Assembly (NCBI RefSeq): GCF_000720325.1
Contig: NZ_JOJM01000006.1
Coordinates: 62,001 to 126,000, forward strand
Source: Streptomyces sp. NRRL B-1347
Lineage (GTDB): Bacteria; Actinomycetota; Actinomycetes; Streptomycetales; Streptomycetaceae
Length of the DNA stretch: 64,000 nt
Direction of reading: 5' to 3'
Below, piece after piece: positions 58,816 to 64,000 of the stretch (the stretch's first letter is position 1; each line of letters begins with the position of its first letter). The translations under genes were made by a program, and so were the position numbers. Under the pieces are notes generated by a model. It did no database searches and was not told the origin of the DNA. It saw only the letters and a list, made by a program, of their open reading frames with translations.

Positions 58816-58989
58816 TCAGGCAGCCTTGACGATCTCGCCGCGTGACGTCTTCACCCACAGCCAGAGCAGGCGCCTGTACTCCTCCGCGCGCTGGTCACTG
58901 ACTGGTTGCTCCATGAGGCGGCGGATCGCCGTGTTGATGTCGTCGAGGGCGGGCGGCATCTGGCCGCCGGGCCCGGAGCGGGGGGACAT
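58816..58989 (-). CDS. Small reverse-strand protein, 57 aa
   Basis: MSPRSGPGGQMPPALDDINT, then a helix with AEEYRRLLWLWVKTSRGE. A TACGGT -10 lies seven bases before the ATG, so the message is likely leaderless. It is divergent from the XRE regulator gene and close to the lysogeny-type region, so it may be part of a control pair. Unknown family. Confidence 0.5.
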   Translation of the reverse strand: MSPRSGPGGQMPPALDDINTAIRRLMEQPVSDQRAEEYRRLLWLWVKTSRGEIVKAA

Positions 58990-59040
58990 GCCCACCACCG
59001 TATGCGGAGGCACTGACAGCCCGCCCGGCCGATTACAGGC

Positions 59041-59112
59041 CAGTGCCCCTACAACTCCCGGGAGCGGTAGGGGCACTGTCGGAGTACCGTTCTGAATTGT
59101 CGAGGTCAGAAC
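59041..59112 (+). promoter_or_regulatory. Two inverted repeats before the XRE gene
   Basis: CAGTGCCCCTAC (59041-59052) and its exact inverse (59067-59078) form a 12-bp repeat; GTTCTGA and TCAGAAC (59089-59095, 59106-59112) form another. An ATG follows at 59125 with GAGGAG. These are candidate operators for the XRE protein itself. The first shares its CCCCTAC/GTAGGGG core with the hairpin after that gene. Confidence 0.55.
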
Positions 59113-59124
59113 GAGGAGACCAGT

Positions 59125-60369
59125 ATGCCCCTCAGCAGCGACGAACACATTGGAACGCGCGTACGTATCGCGCGGAATGCCGCGGGCCTGACTCAAGCGG
59201 AACTCGCGGGCCTCCTGGGCCGGACAGAGTGCTGGCTCGCACACGTGGAGAGCGGCCGTCGGCCGCTGGAGCGTTTCTCAGTGATCACAGCCATCGCCCA
59301 CGAATGCGACGTCGACGTCGTATGGCTCTTGGGGATGCCTTACCGGCTGGCCGGAGACAAGGGGGCGGTGGGCCACGCGTACATCCCGGCCCTGCGCACA
59401 GGACTCAGGCGCGCCGGGCTGATCCTCTCCGGACATCCCGGCCTCACCGCCCAGGGGATGCCGGTCGACCTGGCAGCGGCAGGCGCCACGTTGAAGAAGG
59501 CGAACATCGCGCGGCAGGCCGCGAACCTGCCGCGGGTCGCGCAGCTGCTCGCGCCGGTCGTGGAGGACCTGAACACGGCCCTGCTCACTGCCGACGGCCG
59601 TGCGCGCGAGCAGGCGCTGCGGCTCATTGCGGACGCGGGCCGTACGGCCCGGATGTGCCTGAACCAGCTCGGATACCCCGACCTCGCGTGGAGCGCGGCG
59701 GAGGTGGCCGCGGGCGCGGCGGCACAGCTTCAGGACCCGGTGCTCCAGGCGGCTGTGGCATGGGACCGCTGCGGTGCGCTTCTGCACCAGGCGTCGACAC
59801 GGGAGACGGTCGCCGTGGCCGATGCGGCGCTGAGGGACCTGGAGTCCTACACGGTGGGCGCCGGGGCGCTGAAGGCGGCAGTGAGCCTGCGCGGGGCCTT
59901 GCACCTGCGCTGCGCGGTCGCTCACGCGCGGGGCGGTCAGCAGGCGGGCGCGTGGGAGCGCATCGACGAGGCACTGATCGACGCTGACCGACTGGGCTCG
60001 GAGTGGTGCGACCTAGAGCTGCACACCGTCTTCTCCCGGGGCAACGTCCTGGTCCACGCGACCGAGGTGGGCGTCGAGGTCGAGGAGCCCGAGGAGGGCC
60101 TCCAGCGGGTGCGCGGCGTCGTCCTCGACGACCTGCCGAGCCGCGAGCGCCGGACGCACTACATGATCGACCGGGCGCGGGCGCTGCACTTCATGGGCCG
60201 GAGCCCGGCGGCGGTCGTGCAGCTGAGGAAGGCGGCCGGTGACGCCCCGTACTACGTGTTCGCGCACGCCATGGCGCGGGCCCTCGTGTCGGACCTGGCC
60301 CGGGTCGGAGTGCCCTCGCAGGCGACGGCCCTGTCCTCACTGATCAGGGATATGGAACTAGTGTCCTGA
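59125..60369 (+). CDS. XRE-family regulator with TPR-like C-terminal region
   Basis: 414 residues. The N-terminal HTH is clear: RVRIARNAAGLTQAELAGLL, then WLAHVESGRRPLERFSVITA (about 12-60). The remainder is all helical with repeat-like spacing (LAAAGATLKKANIARQAANL, AAAQLQDPVLQAAVAWDRCG, ALSSLIRDMEL), the form of many Streptomyces XRE/TPR regulators that sense a peptide or small ligand. Two inverted repeats stand in its promoter. It could be the phage repressor or a Streptomyces-type regulator carried by the phage. Confidence 0.8.
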   Translation: MPLSSDEHIGTRVRIARNAAGLTQAELAGLLGRTECWLAHVESGRRPLERFSVITAIAHECDVDVVWLLGMPYRLAGDKGAVGHAYIPALRTGLRRAGLILSGHPGLTAQGMPVDLAAAGATLKKANIARQAANLPRVAQLLAPVVEDLNTALLTADGRAREQALRLIADAGRTARMCLNQLGYPDLAWSAAEVAAGAAAQLQDPVLQAAVAWDRCGALLHQASTRETVAVADAALRDLESYTVGAGALKAAVSLRGALHLRCAVAHARGGQQAGAWERIDEALIDADRLGSEWCDLELHTVFSRGNVLVHATEVGVEVEEPEEGLQRVRGVVLDDLPSRERRTHYMIDRARALHFMGRSPAAVVQLRKAAGDAPYYVFAHAMARALVSDLARVGVPSQATALSSLIRDMELVS

Positions 60370-60390
60370 GGGTAACTCCCGTGGGAACAA

Positions 60391-60415
60391 CGCCCCCTAC
60401 TTTTTGTAGGGGGCG
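60391..60415 (+). terminator. Hairpin after the XRE gene
   Basis: CGCCCCCTAC TTTTT GTAGGGGGCG, a perfect 10-bp stem. It repeats the CCCCTAC/GTAGGGG core found upstream of the same gene, so it might also be an operator for the next gene. Confidence 0.6.
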
Positions 60416-60485
60416 CGCCCCCGCGCATGCACAAGGCTTCAGGTGTCACGTTCCGTATCTGAGTGATCACCTCGGGAGTCGTGCC

Positions 60486-61064
60486 GTGCAGCCGATGAAC
60501 AACGACCCTGGAGCCTGGGCCCGCGCCTACATGGGGCTGGGCTGGCCTGTCGCCTTAGGGCATCGCTACCGCCCCCGCCAGGGGTGCACCTGCAACGACC
60601 CGACGTGCGAGCGCCCGGGGGCTCATCCCGGGCCCGGAGGGCCCCAGTACCTGACGGAGCACGAGCTCGACGAGCACCTCGAAAAGGCACCGGCGCCGTC
60701 GCTGATCGTCCCTATGGCCGACTTCGACGCTGTGACCGTGGAGCGCTATGCCGGCACGTACGTGATGGTGCATCTGGAGTCTTCAGCGCCGGTGCCGTGC
60801 GTGATGACGCACGAGACCGCGACGTTCCTCGTCCGGCAGGGAACAGGCGCCATGGCCAAGACTCATCCGGCCGTCCACGTGACCGCAGGCGCGCGGGGCT
60901 GGCTGGCTCTCCCGCCCAGCCACGGCACCTACTGGGACACGCCGCCCTGGGACGAGGCGACGGGGGAGCCGCGCGACTTCGTCGACGGCGAGCGTGTCGG
61001 CGCGGTGCTCACGGGCATGCGTACCTGGCTCGACGGGACGGAGAGAGTGGGAGCGGTCCGGTGA
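60486..61064 (+). CDS. Prim-pol-like N-terminal domain protein
   Basis: 192 residues from a GTG with GGGAG upstream; an ATG nine bases later is possible. WARAYMGLGWPVALGHRYRP, then GCTCNDPTCERPGAHP resembles the opening of bifunctional primase-polymerase proteins of Streptomyces, with the CxC...C zinc-type block. Catalytic acidic residues of a full prim-pol were not identified, and length is short. In Streptomyces, related genes often stand beside XRE/TPR regulators. Confidence 0.5.
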   Translation: MQPMNNDPGAWARAYMGLGWPVALGHRYRPRQGCTCNDPTCERPGAHPGPGGPQYLTEHELDEHLEKAPAPSLIVPMADFDAVTVERYAGTYVMVHLESSAPVPCVMTHETATFLVRQGTGAMAKTHPAVHVTAGARGWLALPPSHGTYWDTPPWDEATGEPRDFVDGERVGAVLTGMRTWLDGTERVGAVR

Positions 61065-61573
61065 TCGGGGCGGCGGCCGGGGCCAACGCGCAGTCGGCGG
61101 AGACCTGGCTGTTGCGGAGCGCGCCAGAGGCCGACAGGGCCATGCTGGAATGGCACAGGGGCGGGATCGCCCTGCTGCGCTGCGGGCAGGAGTTCGCGGC
61201 CGTGCGCATGGCGGGCGCCCTGGTGGAGGCTGCCGTAGGGAGCAAGGACCTGGCCCAGGCCGCCGCGTACCTGTGCGGCGCCCTGCGCGGCCCTGTGTTC
61301 ATGGACCTCTACCCACCCCGCTACTACGCCCTCGTCCCCCCGTCGACGGCGCCGCGCCCCGAGTGGCGTGTGGGCCGTCAGTTCGTCGAGTTGCTCGGGG
61401 GCGACACCTTCCTCGGCGTGCCCCGCGTGGACCGGGTGCAGCCGGAGGGAGTCCACAGCTACTGGTGCGTGCCGGTCGACCGGAGCCGGGGCCTGTGCTC
61501 CGTGACCGGCCTGGACCAGCTCGTCGCCCGCGGCCGCTGTCGGCTGCCGACGAGGGAGGTCACCGGTGAGTAG
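61061..61573 (+). CDS. Hypothetical protein, 170 aa
   Basis: GTGA overlap with the preceding gene. Helical N-terminal half (ALLRCGQEFAAVRMAGALVE), aromatic-rich C-terminal half (FMDLYPPRYYALVPPSTAP; EGVHSYWCVPVDRSRGLCSV). No motif recognised. It belongs to the operon 60486-62060. Confidence 0.55.
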   Translation: MIGAAAGANAQSAETWLLRSAPEADRAMLEWHRGGIALLRCGQEFAAVRMAGALVEAAVGSKDLAQAAAYLCGALRGPVFMDLYPPRYYALVPPSTAPRPEWRVGRQFVELLGGDTFLGVPRVDRVQPEGVHSYWCVPVDRSRGLCSVTGLDQLVARGRCRLPTREVTGE

Positions 61574-62060
61574 CGCGGCAGTGATGGACACCGGCAAGGT
61601 CAAGGCGGACTGCTACACGGGCCTGACCCTGTGGGCCCGCGGCCTCCCGGACTCCGAGGTGAAGGCGCTCCAGGGGCGCCTGACGACGTACATGTCGACG
61701 CTGCTCCCTGAGGTCGAGGACCTGGCCGTGCGGATGACCGGCGAGACGCGGAAGGTTGCGGTGCTCGTCGTCGCCCGCGCGAGCGTCGTAGCGGTGCAGA
61801 GCCTGTACGAGCCCGACGTCGCTCCCTGGTACGTCGAGGACGCGGCCGAGGTGTGCCGGTCGCTGCTGACCCTGCGCGAGCGGCCCGGGCGGCTCGTCGA
61901 GCCGTGGGGCCTGGACGAGGCCGTGGCTGCGGGGCGCTGCCGCCTCTGCCGGGAGTGCGCGCAGCCCATAAGGCTCGGCGAGCGCTGGATAGCCCGCGAG
62001 CCCGGCACCTCCAGCCAGAGCGGCGGCCTGCTTCACGCAGGCTGCGCGCCCGGCCTCTAA
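61566..62060 (+). CDS. DUF6415-like protein
   Basis: 164 residues from a GTG inside the previous gene. An N-terminal helix (LPDSEVKALQGRLTTYMSTL, LPEVEDLAVRM) and VLVVARASVVAVQSLYEP correspond to the DUF6415 pattern; the C-terminus adds CRLCRECAQPIRLGERW, a zinc knuckle, and a final HAGC. These proteins are widespread in Streptomyces beside XRE regulators. Function not known. Confidence 0.5.
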   Translation: MSSAAVMDTGKVKADCYTGLTLWARGLPDSEVKALQGRLTTYMSTLLPEVEDLAVRMTGETRKVAVLVVARASVVAVQSLYEPDVAPWYVEDAAEVCRSLLTLRERPGRLVEPWGLDEAVAAGRCRLCRECAQPIRLGERWIAREPGTSSQSGGLLHAGCAPGL

Positions 62061-62064
62061 GGCT

Positions 62065-62144
62065 CCCCTCCAGGGCGAGACGGGTGTGGTGACCCTGGAG
62101 GGGCAGAGGGGCTCCGGTCAGCCGCGGCGGTTTGCCGGAGCCCC
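62065..62144 (+). terminator. Two tandem terminator hairpins
   Basis: CCCCTCCAGGG (62065-62075) pairs with 62093-62103; GGGGCTCCGG (62108-62117) pairs with 62135-62144. They close the last prophage operon. Confidence 0.7.
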
Positions 62145-62506
62145 GCACGGATTCAGCCACATATGGTGAGAGACTCGCCGCTTTCCTCCCGTAACTCGGA
62201 AGCGGCGACGCGGCTCCAATCCTTGCTCCGCAAGGCCGGGGTAGGAGCCGCAGGAAGGGCCCGGCCTGGACTAGCCGGGCCCTTCCGCATGCCGCCCGAC
62301 GCGCGCCGAGCGGTTGTGGGCGGCGGACGCGCCCCCTGCTGGGCGGGGCAGCCCGACGGTGCGGCGATACGTTTCAGCCACGCTGCGCCTGCGGTGAGCG
62401 GCCGGGGCCGCTTCGGTGTTCAGATGCCCGGAACCGCAGGTGGCAGTGCCGGCATGCGGCTGCTGCTCCCGCGTGCTCCCGTGGGAGCACCAGCCCGGGG
62501 TCGACG
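62145..62506. other. Non-coding stretch near the prophage end
   Basis: No convincing gene on either strand. It holds a 13-bp hairpin GGAAGGGCCCGGC (62253-62265 with 62274-62286), likely another terminator, and a short palindrome GTGCTCCCGTGGGAGCAC (62473-62490). Open frames across it have no start signals or protein-like composition. Confidence 0.55.
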
Positions 62507-62605
62507 GGGCTGAGACGGGCTGAGGCGGGCTGAGGCGGGGAGATCTTGCCTGGTCAGCGCTCTGACCTGCGGAACCGCTACGGTTCAAGTCCGGTTCCGG
62601 GCACC
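62507..62605. other. Candidate attachment site with leucyl-tRNA 3' fragment
   Basis: Three tandem 10-bp repeats GGGCTGAGRC (62507-62536), the inverted repeat GGTCAG/CTGACC (62552-62567), and then 62581-62605, CGGTTCAAGTCCGGTTCC followed by GGGCACC. The last matches a tRNA T-loop (TTCAAGT) with CCGG stem and an acceptor strand TCCGGGC plus A. The 5' T-stem bases do not pair fully, and no anticodon arm precedes it, so only the 3' end of a tRNA is here. Such fragments mark prophage junctions. The implied acceptor partner GCCCGGA agrees with my memory of the tRNA-Leu(UUA) gene bldA; this needs checking. Confidence 0.6.
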
Positions 62606-62685
62606 TCCGCCACCCTCGACAGGGCGCGATCTTCAGGGAGTACCCGCAGGTCAGGAACCCCTACGGCACCCCTACTGACAAGTCG

Positions 62686-63155
62686 TCAACTCCCGTCGGG
62701 CACCGCACTCTTGATCACCCCGAACGGCGCTCCCGCCGGGTCGGGGAACATCACGAACCGGCCGATGCCTCGGCGTCGGCCGCCGGGACGACCACCGTGG
62801 CCCCGGCCTCCGCGGCCCGCGCGAGCGAGGCGTCGACGTCGGCCACTTCGAAGTGCGGATGCCGCTCCGGCGTCGAGCCCGCGTCCGGATTCTCCCGCGG
62901 CAGCTGCATAAGCCCGCCGTGGCTGTTCTCCTCGGAACCGCCCGCCGGGGTCAGGACGGTGTACGTCAGCTCCGGACTCATCTGAACGCCATTCGTCTGC
63001 CAGGAGAACACCGAGCCGTGGAAAGCCTTCGCCGCCGCCTCCTCCTCAAACGCCGGACGGGCTGGATTTTCAGCCTCTCCGGCGTTTGCGGAGCGGGGTC
63101 TGGGGCGGAGCCCCGGTTCGGGAAGGGGCGCCACCCACGAGGGCACCGTTGACAC
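62686..63155 (-). pseudogene. Decayed VOC (glyoxalase-like) gene
   Basis: The frame contains AAAKAFHGSVFSWQTNGVQM, then HPHFEVADVDASLARAAEAG and ATVVVPAADAE, the second domain of a CFP32-type VOC protein. At about 62762 one base appears lost: the expected GIGRFVMFPDPAGAPFGVIK continues in the next frame and ends at 62686. Upstream, the N-terminal half is replaced by an intergenic Streptomyces repeat. Both defects mark a non-functional host gene. Confidence 0.65.
63040..63118. repeat. Streptomyces intergenic palindromic repeat
   Basis: CAAACGCCGGA (63047-63057) pairs with TCCGGCGTTTG (63078-63088), followed by GGGGC-GGA-GCCCC. This sequence, familiar between Streptomyces genes, here interrupts the VOC gene remnant. 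It supports a Streptomyces host. Confidence 0.6.
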
Positions 63156-63184
63156 CCCGCCGGAGGCGGCCGGAGACTCCCCGG

Positions 63185-64000
63185 ATGCGGACGCAGGTGG
63201 GGATCATCGGGGCGGGCCCCGCGGGCCTGGTGCTCGCCCGGCTGCTGCACGGCGCGGGCATCGAGTCGGTCGTCGTCGAGGCCCGCGACCGGGCCTACGT
63301 GGAGGGCCGCCAGCGAGCCGGAATCCTGGAGCACGGCACCGCCGAGGTCCTGCGCGCGGCGGGCGCGGGGGAGCGCATGGACCGCGAGGGCCTGCGGCAC
63401 GACGGCATCGAGCTGCGCTTCGACCGCCGCAGGCACCGCGTCGACTTCCCGTCCCTGACCGGCGGCCGCTCCGTGATGGTGTACGCGCAGACCGAGGTGT
63501 GCAAGGACCTCATCGCCCTCCGGCTCCGGGACGGCGGCCCGCTGCTCTTCGGCGCCGAGGCCCTCGCCGTGGAGGGCGCGGACACCGACCGGCCGCGCGT
63601 CCGCTACCGCCACGAGGGCCGCGAGCGGACCCTGGAGTGCGCGTACGTCGCCGGGTGCGACGGCTTCTGGGGCGTGGCCCGCGCCGCCGTACCGGCCGCG
63701 GTCTCGCGGACGTACGAGCGCGCCTACCCCTACGGCTGGCTCGGCGTCCTCGCCGACGCGCCGCCGTCGCACGACGAGCTGGTCTACGCCCGCCACGACC
63801 GCGGCTTCGCGCTCCTCAGCCACCGCTCGCCCACGGTCTCCCGGCTCTACCTCCAGGTGCCCGCGGACACCGACCCCGCCGCCTGGAGCGACACGGAGGT
63901 CTGGGACGAGCTGGAGCGCCGCTGCGAGACCGACGACGGCCCGCGGCTCACCCGCGGGCCCCTCACCGCGAAGTCCGTCACGCCCATGCGCTCCTACGTG
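63185..64000 (+). CDS. pobA: 4-Hydroxybenzoate 3-monooxygenase (partial)
   Basis: Starts MRTQVGIIGAGPAGLVLARL with the FAD-binding GxGxxG (residues 8-13), then ESVVVEARDRAYVEGRQRAG (ribose-contact Glu/Arg) and YVAGCDGFWGVAR, the GD-type motif, near residue 160. VGIIGAGPAGL, RAGILEHGT and the Tyr/Arg pattern are those of PobA rather than other class A monooxygenases. It oxidises 4-hydroxybenzoate to protocatechuate with NADPH. The frame is still open at the window edge after 272 codons of about 390. No phage features follow, so this is host chromosome. Confidence 0.85.
   Translation, partial: MRTQVGIIGAGPAGLVLARLLHGAGIESVVVEARDRAYVEGRQRAGILEHGTAEVLRAAGAGERMDREGLRHDGIELRFDRRRHRVDFPSLTGGRSVMVYAQTEVCKDLIALRLRDGGPLLFGAEALAVEGADTDRPRVRYRHEGRERTLECAYVAGCDGFWGVARAAVPAAVSRTYERAYPYGWLGVLADAPPSHDELVYARHDRGFALLSHRSPTVSRLYLQVPADTDPAAWSDTEVWDELERRCETDDGPRLTRGPLTAKSVTPMRSYV

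Noticed and set aside
62308..62320. GGTTGTGGGC resembling the late leader element
   Set aside because: Only about ten bases match, no -10 box or gene follows, and it lies in the terminator region.
62541..62605. A complete tRNA gene
   Set aside because: The T-stem 5' side does not pair and there is no anticodon arm; only the 3' end fits.
1..64000. CRISPR arrays or a complete integrase
   Set aside because: No regularly spaced repeat-spacer pattern was seen. No protein with a full tyrosine or serine recombinase active site was found; the integrase presumably lies beyond the left edge.

Overview
The window is very GC-rich and codes in the style of Streptomyces. It is most of an integrated siphovirus-type temperate phage followed by host DNA. 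The phage identity rests on a complete late module in order: terminase, portal, MuF/protease, capsid, head-tail joining, tail chaperones with frameshift, tape measure, tail tip and fibres, endolysin and holin-like protein. The right end of the prophage is placed near 62.58-62.61 kb. There, a 25-bp fragment matching the T-arm and acceptor 3' strand of a leucine-type tRNA follows phased short repeats. Beyond it lie a decayed VOC-family gene and the start of a 4-hydroxybenzoate 3-monooxygenase gene (pobA). The left end and the integrase are not in the window.

Layout. (1) 0.09-9.2 kb: early or accessory genes, mostly small and unknown, with a PP2C phosphatase, a DUF3560 protein and an LPD29-like protein. 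Three forward promoters share paired TTGGCCAA operators around a TTGACT -35 box, and a reverse gene at 916-1200 has a related site. A reverse gene at 8409-9191 encodes an HTH protein joined to a degenerate tyrosine-recombinase domain. (2) 9.4-17.7 kb: one tightly overlapping block with two ParB-like proteins flanking a GP88-like protein, a DegT-type aminotransferase, a myo-inositol-1-phosphate synthase, two PAPS-reductase-like PP-loop proteins, an IbrB-like ParB protein and a cupin-like protein. This is the best candidate for an undescribed biochemical system. (3) 18.3-29.4 kb: packaging and portal genes, a non-autonomous IS21-like insertion (20661-21250) carrying one gene, and a 1278-residue fusion of MuF, 2H-phosphoesterase and prohead-protease domains. 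(4) 29.5-41.8 kb: major capsid protein, large beta-rich fibre or decoration proteins, and sugar-transfer and methyl-transfer enzymes. (5) 41.9-58.7 kb: tail genes, fibres and lysis. (6) 58.8-62.1 kb: a small reverse gene, an XRE/TPR regulator, a prim-pol-like protein and two Streptomyces-type hypotheticals. (7) 62.1-64 kb: terminators, attachment region, host genes.

Regulation seen in the sequence. Nine late transcription units begin with the same arrangement: a TANNNT -10 box, 6-12 nt, then a conserved 5'-leader element (core GCTGGTTSTGGGCCGGGC), in most copies followed by a stem of varying sequence ending near the start codon. Several reverse-strand genes have a -10 box only 6-9 nt before the start codon and look leaderless. 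Strong hairpins separate most units. All functional names are inferred from motifs read by eye; no database search was possible.
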